Shown piece after piece: positions 21,563-33,900 of a DNA stretch of 64,000 bases; position 1 is the first letter of the stretch, and every line of letters begins with the position of its first letter. Location of the stretch: assembly GCA_900291925.1 (NCBI GenBank), contig UWYS01000019.1:434001-498000 (forward strand). The letters are read 5' to 3'. The position numbers and the translations under genes were made by a program. The stretch is from Thecaphora thlaspeos (lineage: Eukaryota > Basidiomycota > Ustilaginomycetes > Urocystidales > Glomosporiaceae). The notes beneath the pieces were generated by a model, which was not told the origin of the DNA, ran no database searches, and saw only the letters and a list, made by a program, of their open reading frames with translations.

Positions 21563-24500
21563 ATGTCGGACATCGTCATCGACGCAAAGGCTTTTAGCCG
21601 CAGGGCTAATGCCCTTTTCAAGGCGTGGAAGGTGAGGCAGACAGGATTCGCTTGCTTGCTTGTTCGCTTGTTGTCGAGGCGCACAGAGGAACTCGCCCTC
21701 GTATCCCGTGATCTAGTTTCGATGCTGACCTCCTGCATCGCTCGATCACACTTCTCCCCCTCCTACTCTATGTTTATCGCTCTCGCACGCCGGCCCCTTT
21801 CAGGGAACGGACGCATCAGAGGAGATGGACTCGCTGCGGCAGTGCGACTCGGTCATTGTCGTGTCGGGCGGCCAGAACGAAGAGCAGCCGTATTCGAAGA
21901 CCTCGACAATCCACACCTGGCTGCTCGGCTACGAGTTCCCCTCGACGCTGATTCACCTCACCCGCGACGGCGTCACCTTCATCACCAGCGCCTCCAAGGC
22001 CAAGCTGCTCGAGCCGCTCAAGTCGGACAGGAACGGCTTCAAGCTCGAGATCCTCAAGCGGACAAAGAGCGAAGAGGAGAACAAGGCCATCTGGGATGGC
22101 CTCTTCGCCAACCTCCAAGCGGCCGGCAAGCAGCTCGGCCACCTGCCCAAGGACAAGGCGATCGGCAAATTCACCGACGAGTGGGAGGCGGCCTTCAACG
22201 AGGTCAAGGCTAAGAGCGGCTTTGAGATGACAGACGTGGGAGCGTCGCTGAGCGCCGTATGGGGGCCCAAGGACGACAACGAGCTCAAGACGCTCAAGAC
22301 TGCCGCCAAGATGAGCTCGAGCGTCATGTCGGGCTACTTTGTCGAGGAGATGTCGACCATCCTCGACGAAGGGCGCAAGGTGACGCACGAGAAGCTCGCG
22401 GCCCGGGTCGAGGACCAGCTCGAGGATAGCAAGGCGTGGAAGAAGGTCAAGGGACTCGAGGGCGCCGACATCTCGCTGGCTGATTGGTGCTACACGCCCA
22501 TTATCCAGTCGGCGGGCCAGTACGACTTGCGCACCTCGGCTGTCTCGACGTCCAAGAGGCTCGAGGCCGACGGCAATGGCGGTGTCGTCGTCGCCAGCAT
22601 GGGAATCAAGTATCAGAGCTACTGCAGCAATATCGGCCGCACCTACCTCATCGACCCGCACAAGACGCAGCAGAAGACGTACGCCTTCCTCCACGAGCTC
22701 CAGATGGAGATCGCCGAAAAATACCTCCGCGCCGGCGTCAGCTGCCGCGAAGTCTACGCCAAGGCGCTCGAATCTGTCCGGGCTAAGGACAGCAAGCTCG
22801 CCGACGCTTTTGTCAAGAACGTCGGCTTCGCCACGGGCATCGAGTTCCGAGACAGCTCCTACGTACTCTCGCCCAAGGGAACCCGCATCGTCCGACGCGA
22901 CATGGTCTTCAACCTTTCGGTTGGCTTTGCCGACCTGCCGGATCCCAACCACCCTGGAAAGACCTACTCGCTGCTGCTGACGGACACGGTGCGCGTCAAC
23001 AACGGTCCAACATCGTTCCTCACTGACCGCGTGCGCGGGACCAATGACATGGCCTTCTTCTTCAAGGACGACGAAGAGGACCGCGCCGACGTCTCGCGCG
23101 AGAGCCCGGTCAAGGCTACCGGCAAGGTGACGGCGACGGGCAAGGTGCTGCGCAACAAGACGCGCGGCGACACGCTCGATGAAGGGGCGGCGCAGAAGGT
23201 CAAGATTCACCAGAAGGAGCTGGCGCGGCAGAAGCAGGAGGAGGGCCTGGCGCGCTTCGCGGGCGAGGACGGCGCGGACAACGCGGCCAACAAAAAGGTC
23301 TTCAAGAAGTTCGAGAGCTACAAGCGCGAGGCCCAGCTTCCCGCCAAGGTGGCTGACATGAAAATCATGATCGACCACCGCGCCCAGTCGCTTATCCTCC
23401 CCGTCTACGGCTACGCGGTCCCCTTCCACATCACCACGCTCAAGAACGTCAGCAAGAGCGACGAGGGCGAGTACACCTACCTCCGCCTCAACTTTGTCAC
23501 GCCGGGCCAGATCGCCGGCAAGAAGGAGGACGTCCCCTTTGACGACCCGGAGGCCACTTTCATCCGCAGCATGAGCTACCGTTCCACCGATGCCTTCCAC
23601 TTTTCCGAGCTGTACAAGGAGATCACCGAGCTGCGCAAGACGGCAACGAAGCGCGAGGCCGAGAAAAAGGAGCTGGCCGACGTCGTCGAGCAAGACAAGC
23701 TGATCCTCGCCAAGGGGCGCACCTACACGCTCACAGAGGTCTTCCCGCGCCCCGCCATGGACGGCAAGCGCGTCCCCGGCGACCTCACCATCCATCAGAA
23801 CGGCCTCCGCTTCTCGTCGCCGCTGCGCCCGGACCAGAAGATCGATCTGCTCTTTTCCAACATGAAGCACCTCTTCTACCAGCCGTGCGACAATGAGTTG
23901 ATCGTCATCATCCACGTCCACCTCAAGTCGCCCATTATGATCGGCAAGAAGAAGGCCAAGGACGTGCAGTTCTACCGCGAGGCGTCAGACGTTCAATTTG
24001 ACGAGACGGGCAACCGCAAGCGCAAGTACCGCGGCGGCGACGAGGACGAGATCGAGCTCGAGCAGGAGGAGAGGCGGAGGCGCTCGCAGCTTAACAAGGA
24101 GTTCAAGAACTTTGCCGAGCGGATCGCCGAGGCCTCGGACAACCGCGTCTCGGTCGATATCCCCTACCGCGACCTCGGCTTCAACGGCGTGCCCTTCCGC
24201 ACCAATGTGCTGCTGCAGCCGACGACCGACTGCCTCGTCCACCTCACCGATCCGCCGTTCCTCGTCATTACGCTGGCCGACGTCGAGATCGTCCATCTTG
24301 AGCGCGTCCAGTTCGGCCTGCAGAGCTTCGACATGGTCTTTGTGATGAGCGACTTTTCGCGCGCGCCGATGCACGTCAGCAGCATCCCCACCAGCTCGCT
24401 CGACGACGTCAAGCAGTGGCTCGACTCGGTCGACATCTGCGTCACTGAGGGCGCCGTCAACCTCAACTGGGGCGCCATCATGAAGACTGTCAACGAGGAC

Positions 24501-24827
24501 CCTTACGACTTTTTCGCCGAGGGCGGCTGGGGCTTCCTGCAGGCGGACAGCGACAACGAGAGCGACAGCGACACCGAGTCTGGCTCCGAGTTTGGCACGG
24601 AGATGGACGACGGCGAGGAGACGGACGAGGACAGCGAAGGCTCGGGCTCCGACTTTGGCGACAGCGAGGAGAGTGGGTCCGACGGCTTCGACGAGGACGA
24701 GAGCGAGGGCGAGGACTGGGACGAGCTCGAGCGCAAGGCGGCGCGCGCCGACGAAAAGAAGCGCCGCGACCAGGGCCGCAGCGATGACGAGGACACGGGC
24801 AAAAGGTCGAAGGGCAAGAGGCGCTGA
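21563..24827 (+). CDS. SPT16: FACT histone chaperone subunit Spt16
   Basis: Two exons (21563-21631 and 21804-24827) give 1030 residues; yeast Spt16 is 1035. Exon 1 encodes MSDIVIDAKAFSRRANALFKAWK and the splice continues with GTDASEEMDSL. The first 440 residues are the pita-bread aminopeptidase-like domain, here without catalytic role (SVIVVSGGQNEE, FVKNVGFATGIEFRDSS). The dimerisation and middle domains follow (FRTNVLLQPTTDCLVHLTD, HLERVQFGLQSFDMVFVM). The chain ends in a long Asp/Glu/Ser-rich tail and a basic tip, KRSKGKRR, that would bind H2A-H2B and signal nuclear import. Spt16 works with Pob3 and an HMG protein to take apart and rebuild nucleosomes during transcription and replication. 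The intron after codon 23 is in frame and GT-AG. Confidence 0.96.
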
Positions 24828-24963
24828 GACGTCGAGGCATCGGAAGAGAGTGAGTGAGTGAGAGTGAGAGAAGGGTGGGCCGTGTGCGATTCACTGCAGC
24901 GCTAGGAGCAGGAGTAGGAGCCGATCGGCGGCGAGGTTTGGGGAATTGTAACGTGTACGATTC

Positions 24964-24969
24964 AATAAA
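24964..24969 (+). terminator. Candidate poly(A) signal of SPT16
   Basis: A canonical AATAAA lies 137 bp after the SPT16 stop codon, in the short space before the convergent alkyltransferase-like gene. Position and strand fit a cleavage and polyadenylation signal. Confidence 0.6.
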
Positions 24970-25069
24970 AGCATGACCTCCGGCGCGCAAGCTCAGCAGT
25001 CATGGTCCCCTCTTTGCGGGCGCGGGTATAACGGGGTTTTGTCCTGCGTGGCTACCTCGCTCGTCCTGG

Positions 25070-26005
25070 CTATTCCCGACGGCCGTCTTCGGAGCTAGAG
25101 AGATCGGTGAGATTCGAGTCTTGCTCCTCGTCGTTGTCGTCGTCGAAGCCTTCAAGGCGCACCTCGTCCGGGACTGCATTGGGTGGTGACGAGGCGAAGC
25201 CAGACGTCGCATCAGCCTAGCTCTCTTTCTCTCGAACGTCTGTGGGGGCCGGGGTGGAGACTTACACCATCCAAAGTCGTTGAGACTGACTCGGCATTTG
25301 GGGTTGGTGTTCCTAGCCTCTGTCGAGACCCCGCCTCCCCTTCCCTCTGTGACGGTCACGCCTTCGTCGCGCAGTCGTTGCGCCTGACGTGTCACTGCTT
25401 GGCCGCCGTCGCCGCGATCCGAGATGGCACCGGAAGAGGAGATGACGCGTTGCCAGGGCACAGAGGGATCGCCGAGGAACTTGAGCGCTGCTCCTACCAG
25501 ACGTGAGTCTGCGTGGTGGAGATTGGGGAAAGAGGTAGGAAGAAAGAGGGGGTCAAGGGTTAGCGAGGAGCGAGAGGGACACGCGGGAGGGAGTTTACGC
25601 ACATGAAGGGTGACCTGCCAGCTGCTTTGGGTGAAGGAGGGGGACAAGGATGAGCTTCTTTTGGATGAGACCGTCGTGGAGAGCGGCGAAGGACACGGAC
25701 GCGGACACGGACACGGACGCACCTTTGCGATATGGCCTGACGAGGCTCGGTGCGTAGGTTGATCAGCAACAAGGACGCGACACTGTGGTGGTCAGCTGCT
25801 GCTGCACGATGCGGCGAGCTCACCGTAGGTCGTCACCCGTCCGTGCGGTATTAGCCTGCAGATCTCATAGACCTTTGCTGTGGACGGGGAGGGAGGAGGT
25901 GGATGGGGAAGGTGTGAGACGCGACGGCATGGCGGTGGACAGAGGGGCAGGGCAGGGTGGCGACGCACCGTGGAAGACTTCTGGGTTGACTCGATGGTCG
26001 GCCAT
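25070..26005 (-). CDS. Alkyltransferase-like DNA repair protein (Atl1 type)
   Basis: Six exons: 25969-26005, 25824-25877, 25723-25736, 25603-25621, 25266-25508 and 25070-25173, giving 156 residues. The spliced chain reads FHAKVYEICRLIPHGRVTTY, GHIAKLAGHPSYSRLVGAAL and VPWQRVISSSGAIS, closely matching fission yeast Atl1. The MGMT active-site Cys of PCHR is replaced by Trp60 (PWQR), which defines ATL proteins. Tyr30 and Arg44 match the nucleotide-flipping Tyr and the Arg finger. ATLs bind O6-alkylguanine without removing the alkyl group and hand the lesion to nucleotide excision repair. A family-foreign acidic tail (FDDDNDEEQDSN...) ends the protein. Exons 3 and 4 are micro-exons of 14 and 19 nt, and conservation of the spliced motif is what supports them. 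The gene shares a 266-bp divergent promoter with the TRIC-like gene. Confidence 0.88.
25691..25722. repeat. Hexamer tandem repeat in an intron of the ATL gene
   Basis: Five GGACAC/GGACGC units run directly up to the 5' splice site that follows the 14-nt exon. Read on the coding strand, the repeat begins with the donor itself (GTGCGTCC) and repeats GTGTCC-like units, so the donor is embedded in the array. Confidence 0.75.
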
Positions 26006-26271
26006 GGCGCCGAGGTGGACGAGGTGGACGAGGAGAAGCGAGGAGGAAAAGAAAGGGCTGACAGATGTAGCCTCGACGACGCGAGAAGATATGGAGGAGC
26101 AAAGCGCACGTCCAAACGGCGGCGGAACAACGTGCTTCCTCCTAATCCCGCCTAGGTGCGGGGGCAAGCGCCTCGGGCCACGCCTCTCCTCGCCTTGGCA
26201 TCCATCCTTCCCTCTTCCATCCTCCTTCACCACCACCACCACCACCTCCCCTCCTCCCTATTCGATCCACT
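26006..26271. promoter_or_regulatory. Short divergent promoter, ATL and TRIC-like genes
   Basis: The two start codons are only 266 bp apart on opposite strands, so they probably share control elements. A (CCA)n tract at about 26226-26250 lies in the leader of the plus-strand gene. Confidence 0.6.
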
Positions 26272-27304
26272 ATGCTGGCTAGAGCTCTCACGCCGTTGGC
26301 CGCGCTCAATGCGCACATGATGACGCCCGTCCACTCGACCCTCTACCCCTTCCCCTGGGCCACCACCCTCCACGCCCTCCGCGTCTCGCTCGCCTACCGC
26401 GCCATCTGCAAAGGCTTCAAGCAGCGTCGCAAGGCACAGGCAAAGTCCGACGACGAGCTCAAAGTTGGTCTGCTGCGCGAGACGGCCGGCTTCCTGGTCA
26501 TGGTGAGTTGCCCTTTCGCCGAAGCGGTGTCGAGCGTCGATGCATCGCTGACATCCCATCGTCGCCATCCTCTCTCCCTCTCTCTGCGTCCGATAGGCTT
26601 GGGGCGGTAGCTTCCTCTCCAACTACATACTCACCCAGATCCCCGGCCAACTGATCAGCGTCCAGCCGTGGCTCAACTACCTTTCGGTGCACATGCTGGT
26701 CGGCCTCTTTCTCACCTTCTCCCACCCCTCGCCGCGTCTTCTCGACCTCTGCCTCCCCATCCTGGACGGAGCGACGCGTACCGCCGCCACGCTCGGTGGA
26801 CTCAACCTCGTCCTCAACCACGCCAACCCGGCCGTGCGTTCCTCTCTCCTCCTCCAAGTCCTCATCGCCACCCTCTCGGCTTCGGGCGGCGGCATCTCGG
26901 CCTTCACGCTCAACGTCTTCGATCCGACCGGATGGAGCTTCAGCACGCCGCCCTTCCTCACCTTCTCCAGGCTGGTCGAGTTCACCGACATCCTAGCCCC
27001 GATGCTCGCCGCGTTGGTGTTCGGATTCGCGACGCAGTCGCACCCGACCTATACCAACGTGATCCAGTCGCTCGCAGGGACGCAGCAGCAACGTCCCACC
27101 CTCGCTCCAGAGCAGGGCAGAGCCTTGGTCACGCTCATCATCGCCACCGCCTTCTGGCTCAAGGCGATGGTCACCCACCTCCTGCCGCCCGTCAGCAGCT
27201 CCACCAGCGTAAAGAAGATCAAGCCCTCCCCCGCTGCCGGTAGCAGGGCATCGACGCCCTCCAGCCCGGCTCGCAACACGCGGTCGTCAAAGGCCGCCGC
27301 TTGA
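26272..27304 (+). CDS. TRIC-like (TMEM38-type) cation channel candidate
   Basis: Two exons (26272-26502 and 26597-27304) give 312 residues with about seven hydrophobic segments. The fit to TRIC channels rests on several aligned features. The N-terminal half has a Gly pair in a helix (AWGGSFLSNYIL), where animal TRICs have FGGGILSCLLL. The central segment DGATRTAATLGGL resembles the TRIC helix with TRTWKIVGGV. A second Gly triplet, ATLSASGGGISAFTLNVFDP, corresponds to the repeated GGT helix of the second half. The order and spacing fit the inverted-repeat TRIC fold, which carries monovalent cations in ER or nuclear membranes and balances calcium release. The C-terminal tail is basic and Ser-rich, as in animal TRICs. 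The basic residues of the KEVxR motif are largely missing, so conduction is not assured. Alternatively it is another multi-pass membrane family. Confidence 0.6.
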
Positions 27305-27574
27305 AGAGGTAGGTAGGAGCAAGAAGAGGCAAAGAAAGCTGAAGGGACGCAAAGCAGGGAGGCGCGGAGCGAATGAAAATGTCATTGCTGCCAATCCCTC
27401 CGGGCGAATCCTTCCGAATGTCGAACAGCGCCTAAAACCAAGTCTTGTCCGGCCGTCTATCTATCATGCTGAAAGAACGAACAAGAAACGAGAAACAGCA
27501 TGGGAGATGCCACATCAAGTGTGCATCCCCCTTCCCCCTTTTCCTTCATCTCCATCTTCTAAGTTAGCGCATCT

Positions 27575-28910
27575 CTAAAGGTTCGACCCAACACTCTCAC
27601 CCTCGCCTTTGACCTTTTCAATTCCCTCACTGATGACCCTCTCTAGGATCTCATTGACCTTGACGTCGAACTGATTGCCAAGAGCGTGTCCGGCCACTTG
27701 AAACTTGATGAGCTCTGCCTGGGACATCTTATCGCTGAGATACTGCGAATTGCGCGGGTCAACGAGATGGTCGATGTCACCCGTCAGGATGGCAATCTTG
27801 GGGATCGAAGTGTTGATGCGCTCCAGAGATGAGTCGGGTACGTTGTGCGTCAACGCGGCTTTGATCTGTGCGATGGCGCTATGAACCGTCTGTCGACGCG
27901 TGAATTGGAAGCGCCAGGCGAACATCTGAGAGGCGATACGACGGGACGGTTGCGATAGTCGGACGGGAGGGATGGAAAGGGGGGGAAATGGTGAGTCTAC
28001 ACAGCAGACACATGTCTCTGCTGGGGAAAATAATAATAATGGGGGAAAGACCGCAAACTCACCTTGAACAGCACCTGTCTGTTCGTCTTGTTTTCGTCCC
28101 ACTTGCTCTTCTCCTCTAGCCAGGGAATGGGGAAGAGCGTCTCGATCAGACGGTTGAGTCTGTACCTCTCGCTGTCGATTCCGACCACTCTACCACCGAG
28201 CACGCGCACCAGCGAGCGGAGGCCGTACAGCGGCGTCCTGTACCGCTTGCCCGGTGCGGTGCTGATGAGCGAGAGGCTGGCCAGCAGTTCCGGTCGCTGC
28301 TTGGCGAGCTCGAGGCTAATCATCCCGCCCATCGAGACGCCGGCGAGGTGGATAGAGCGCGGCTCGTTCCAGTCGAGCTGCTCCATCAGCTCGATCGTGT
28401 CGAGCGCCATCTCGGATGTCCTGTGGCGGCGGGAATGATGCGCAAGGGATCGCTCTTCCGGTCAGTACCCATGCTGCTGCGCCATGTACATCAAGACCTA
28501 CGCGGGAGGAAGCTGGGACAGACTCACTTGTAGAAGCCAGACGGTGTATCGCTGTTGCCCACTCCGCGGTTATCAAATACGAGTACCGAGTACTTTGGAT
28601 CCTTGCCCAGCTTCTCCACCTGAGGCAGCCAGCCGAAGCACGAGTTGTTGAGGCCCATTACGAAGACAACCTTGGTCGGTCCGCTCCCGTGCACCTCATA
28701 GTAGCATCGGAAGCCCTCCTTGACCTCGCCGCCGGCGGGAGTGGCGGGTACACGGTCCTTTGCGAGCGTCTTGTAGCCCTTTTGCGTCACGGTGGCCGGA
28801 TTGAAGACGGTGGGGAGGTAGGCATCGCCCTCGGACGTTTTGACGGCGTCGAGGAGCTCTTGTGTGGCGCCCGAGTAGGCGGCGCCGAAGGGTAGTGCTA
28901 CGTTGGCCAT
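27575..28910 (-). CDS. Alpha/beta hydrolase-fold protein
   Basis: Three exons (28528-28910, 28063-28420, 27575-27925) give 363 residues. The N-terminal part includes YYEVHGSGPTKVVFVMGLN with an oxyanion-type turn, then VLVFDNRGVGNSD, a classical hydrolase strand-turn. The nucleophile elbow is GVSMGG with Ser157. The acid is likely Asp299 in LTGDIDHLVDP and the base His327 in VAGHALGNQ, so the triad is complete. The start at 28910 (MANVALPF) is chosen as the first in-frame ATG with a plausible N terminus; a longer form adds Pro-rich sequence. The substrate is unknown; the nearest general resemblance is to 3-oxoadipate enol-lactonase-like and esterase-like hydrolases. No signal peptide or membrane segment is seen, so a cytosolic enzyme is likely. 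Confidence 0.85.
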
Positions 28911-30853
28911 GTTCAGCAGGTCGGCTCGGTGTGGTCTAGGGCGACTGGGAGGGGATCTAGAGGGTGCGTTGTGTGGTTGTTGTGATGGTCGTGGTGATGG
29001 CGGGCAGTGCTGTATGATGGCGGCGAGACAAGGACGTCTAATCGGTGTCATTGTGCGGTGTGAGGAGGGCCGCTGGAAGGACCGAGCTCGATTTCACGGG
29101 AAACCCCTCGTGCCTCGTTGCTGGCCTTGACGAAATGTGGAGGCCCTGGGCTCGGTAGTCGGGCGCACGGCGCTGCTGCGCGCCCGATTTCCGAACGCCA
29201 ACGCCGTCGCCTCAGCTGCGCCCGCCACCCGGCTTCGACGTTTGTGAGATGACGAGTCACTCCCACCATTCGCCCCGTCCTCGTCCTCATCTCCACGCCA
29301 AATTGATCCCCTCTTAGCTCGTCACACTGTCTTTCCATCCCATCACAGTAGTTTCGGCGTCTCGCTTCGCGAATGATTGACACTTGGTACGGGCGACACT
29401 AGGCTGGAAGACGGGACCGGTCATCGGCGTGAAGGCCTACGACCTGTCGAGTTTAGCCTCGATTTTACAGCAGGATTCTTCGATAGCCATCGTGAGTTCC
29501 CTTGTGTTCACGGCCCGAGCCACCGCCATTCTTTCGATCCCCACGCTTTGGCACACTAGTGTCGAGGGCAACCCTCGACGGGTCTCCCAGCCGGTACTAT
29601 GGGTGCGACGCCGTCAAGAACCTCGAGGAAGCCTCTTTCAACCTGTTCATCCGTCGACCGCGACCGACGCGGCCTGCTGGACGAATGGTCGCCTTGCACT
29701 CCCCTTATGTGACCAGGGCACGAGTCTCGGTCGCCTTGTCCCATTCAGACGTGCCTGTGCCGCTCCGAGTCGACAGCCCGGCCCGTGGGAGAGCCGCTAC
29801 CGTCGCCCGCCAGGGATAGCAAGCTGTGATTCGAATTGGTGTCATGGACCAAGTTAGCATTTAGGTTACCCGCAGTCATGGACGATTCCTCTCGAGCCAA
29901 AGCGGCGCCCTCGAGGGAGGCGGCGAGTGTTTGTCGAGCAGATGCAGAGGCTGAGGCTGAACTTTCCGTCGACCGACAAAACATATGTAGCATGACTGGG
30001 CGTTCACCCCAGTGACACCTCTCGAGCTGCTACTGTAAAGGAAGCGCGAGGTGGTCGTAGGAACGCCCGCTCCACCATCCATGGACCTCTGAGTCGCTGA
30101 CGACCCGACCCGACGCTCGCTTCCTCCGCAGCACATCACATCGTCTCAACCAGGGGTCAGGGCTCTCGCCTATCGTTCCCGCCTCTGTAACCCACACTAC
30201 TCTTCGACCCTTTCCACTCTGCCGACGACCAAATCGGCAAGATCAGGGCCGCACCGCAAGTCTGCGAGACCAAAGGAGCGCAACGCAGGATTGAAACTCT
30301 CTGATCCCCAGTCTCGCCTGGAACAACATTCTTCGCTCCCTGGCACAGCACAGTGCAGCATAGCACAGCACAAAGACCAGCACACCCGTGTTCGCTCAGT
30401 CGAGAGACTCTCGCGACCCAGGAAAGCGCCACGAGGGGGCCCTGCCTTTGCCTTTGTCTTTCGCGCTTAGAGGCTGCAGCCACCTGTAGTGCGGTACGTT
30501 GATGACCTCGATCTTTTGTTGGCCGCTCTTTTTCATCAGCCCGCAGCGAGCGAGAGGCCTCTGGCTCGCCCAGCGTTACATAGTATAGTTAGGTCAAGAA
30601 AAGATGGCGGCCTCTTTCTCATCCCACAAGTCCGACTGCAAATGGTCGTCGTCCACAGTGCGGTGGTTCTACACCGGAGGCGACCGGCCATACGACAGGG
30701 CGTAAGGTCAGGCTGTGACTCCCTGACCTCCTATGCGTTGCGCGTTATGCGTTTCGCTACGTGCCAAGAGGTGCAGGCGAAAGCGCTCTGTCGTCTCGTC
30801 GGCGGTGCCTGGGCAAGAGCAGCAGCTCCTCAAGTCCGCGAGTTTTGTCAGCG

Positions 30854-30862
30854 TATATAAAG
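30854..30862 (+). promoter_or_regulatory. TATATAAAG box without an assigned gene
   Basis: TATATAAAG is a strong TATA match in a GC-rich background. No coding sequence is recognised within 1 kb downstream on the plus strand, so it may serve a noncoding RNA or be chance. Confidence 0.35.
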
Positions 30863-30900
30863 AGCACTTTAAAAGCGTAAGCAGATGAACCGATCATTTG

Positions 30901-33900
30901 TACAGTAGTTAAGTGACGCTACAGCCGACGGGGACAGGAGGGCTCCTGTGCGCAGTACTGTACCACTGCCTCCGGCGGGAAGGCGGACAGGAAGCATTGT
31001 CTCTTTATTGTCTCGTCCTCTGCCCGAGGCTTGCTGCAAGACGTTTGCCATCCCTCCCACATTCGCCGCCCACCAGCAGTCAGGTACATGCCAGATATCC
31101 TTGTTCGTTGACCCTCCAGTCGGCAAGATGCAGCACGCTAAATCCGTGGTCTCGCCAGGCTGAAAATCGCGAGGCCATATGACGAGATGAAAGGCCGCAC
31201 GCAGGCTTGTCCACTAGCCTGGCGAAGAACCGGACTGCGCGAAGACGTGATCTTCGCCTGTCTTTGAGGGTCTTACAGAAGGCGCACACAACCTCTCTGG
31301 TACAGTACTGTATCTTGAGGTCTCCGCGGTAAGAGGCGCGAGTAGAGATTCACCGGGCTGCGACTCCGAAGATGACTGTCGGAGCATCCGACACTGGAGT
31401 GGGACGCGGGACCGGCTTGCGGTCTGCGGTCGGGTGGCGGAGCCGCTATGAATATGCAAGTACATAAGACCTAGATATTTACGGCATGCCTGCGTGCGGG
31501 CAAGTGTGCATCGTACAGTATGTAGTCATCGGAGCGACAAGAGAGGTTCTACGCGAGCCTTGGGACTGCCGGCCTTCCGTTGATGAGCGCGAAGCTGTGC
31601 TCCAGAGGTTCGGCTTCGCGATCCTGGTGCGTGGCCGAGATCGCGGCCGATGATTCCCAACAGCGCCAAACCCCCCCACCTGGTCTGCCGTCTCTCTCGC
31701 CAGCGACGAGTGCGACGCTGTACGGAAGGTCCCGTCCTCGGTCTCGCCGTCGCCGTCTCCTCCGACGTCGAGGGCTGTACAGCTAGTAGCAGCCGTCACC
31801 AGCGTCCGCCTGCTTATTGCTCGCCTTCGTCCGTCTGCGCTAATTGCGAGGCGAGCCCAACCCACTCCTTTACAGTTCAAGAGTGAAACGTGGTACGTAC
31901 GTGCGGCCCGCCCATTTGATGAATTATCATGTATGATTGCGATGGCTGATGAAAATGGGAATGCTCAACGGCAACTTACTGAGTTAACTACTTAACTTTA
32001 CCACTACCGGTGTTGTCCGGCGATGACGATGCCCGAGATGCCGCCGCCTAAGTAATGTACTTACTGACCTAGGCTGGGGTTTCAGCGTTGCATCGGTTTG
32101 GGTAGCTCGGGGGGGGGGGGCTCCCACCGCTCGATCGGCAAGAGTGGCCTGCGCCTTGTTGTGATCAAGCTAAAAGGCGCCAGCCGAACGACCAACGTGC
32201 GATGGTGTGCCGTGGTAAGTACCATGTTAAGTGGGTGACAGGTAGTACGTGTACATGTATTGTAATCGCAATGCAACACGACTGTGAACACAAGCTTAGA
32301 GCTTAGAGTCACCGCAAGCCTCATCAGACGTACTCGCATGGCGCAATACAGGGGTATCGCTCTCCGGTAGAGTCTGCGCAAGGGGAAGAAGATTTGCCGT
32401 GGCCAAAGCATGGATCGCTCGGTAGCTGCCTCCTGCGATACAATAACTCTGTACGGTTGGTCGTCCAAGGCCGGCGTCACGCACCACGAACATATGTAGC
32501 GAGATGGCGCGCGCATCATGATGAATTGTTCTTGATCCCCTCTGACTCTCGCGGAGCTTGGCGAGGTGGCGAGGTGGCGAGGTGGACTGGACGAAACTCA
32601 GGGACGACCGCATGTTTTCGTCGTGCGTTGCGGTGCGTTGCTTTGCCTCGCCCCTGCACCGCCCTCGGCCGCCCGTAAGCGTGAGAGGCGCGGTGCGGTC
32701 GTAACTTGGAACGGCCAGCGTGACCCGAAACAAAGTCGTCCACCGCATATGTACATAGATGAGCGAGCCGGGCCTCGTCGTCCTCCCCTGACGTGGCGGC
32801 CAGCATGTGGGCGGGCGGACGAGAATGGATGAGCGAGCAAGAAGCATCTCCGTCCGAAATACTGTAGTACACCGTCCTTATGTCTGCGTCGTCAGCCCCT
32901 CGCCCACCGCCGAGGCCGCCGTGCCGCCGAATGGCCAGCACAGCACCCCTTTACAAAACCTGCTGCCGTACAGTAGTAGTGGGTCAGCCAGCCAGCCAGC
33001 CAACCAACCAGCCTTGTTGCTCCGCCCGCCGCCAACGGAAGTGGTGTGGTTGGCCGGGCGCTCTGCCCCTTTTACGCGGCTCTTCTGTTCGACGCCGCTT
33101 CGTCTCTGTCACAGAGGCCTTATTCGGACGCACAACAGCACACAGCGGACACACACTCTCTCTTTCTCTTCTGTGTCAAGCAGCGGCATAGCGTCAACAA
33201 GGCAGACCAGCTAGCAGAACCTAGTGCTGTAAGCAAAGCAAAGCACAAAGCAGGAAAGAGGGAGGGTGATGGTCAGGCGTCGGATCCCACCTGCCTGCCA
33301 TGTCTCGTCGTCGGCAGTCTCCGCCTCCTCCTCGCCTGCATCGATGCAATTTCACTCGGCCTTTTTTTTTTTTTTTTTTGGAACTCCCACCTCGTTGCTG
33401 GCCGGCCTTGGTTTGCGACACACCTTCCTCGCCGTCAGCCCCCTTTCTCAGACCTGCTTTTTGCTTAGCTTGCGCTTGGCCTTTTCTGCTCGGCTCGGCT
33501 CGGCTCGAACCGCCCTGGGCGGCCACCGCTCCGCAGCTACTTACAGTACTTACCTAGGCTCCGCCGCCATGGTGTGGCTTCGTTGGACGTACCACCCTCT
33601 ACTCCGCCGACTTCGGAGCGGGACCCAGGAAGAGGGAAGAAAGGGCACCCTCCGCGCCCTCTGGACCGCGTTTCCCAGCTTGTCACGACGCAAGCTTGCC
33701 AGGCCACGGATGCTTCGTTTGTCGTTTGTTGGATTTTGGCGCTTTAGCGGCCGCCTGGCTGCCGCCAGCTGCGCGCTAGTCTGTCGGTCTTCTGGCCTGC
33801 CCAGCATGGCGGCCGCTGTGCTTTGTCTCGCACCGCTCTACCTCGCATTCAGCCACACGCCGCTCTCAGTCGATTGCACGCTCATTCGCTCACTCACGCT

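Noticed and set aside
21816..23921. A 700-residue open frame antisense to SPT16
   Set aside because: It mirrors the strongly conserved sense gene; Leu/Val/Arg richness is what GC-rich antisense codons produce.
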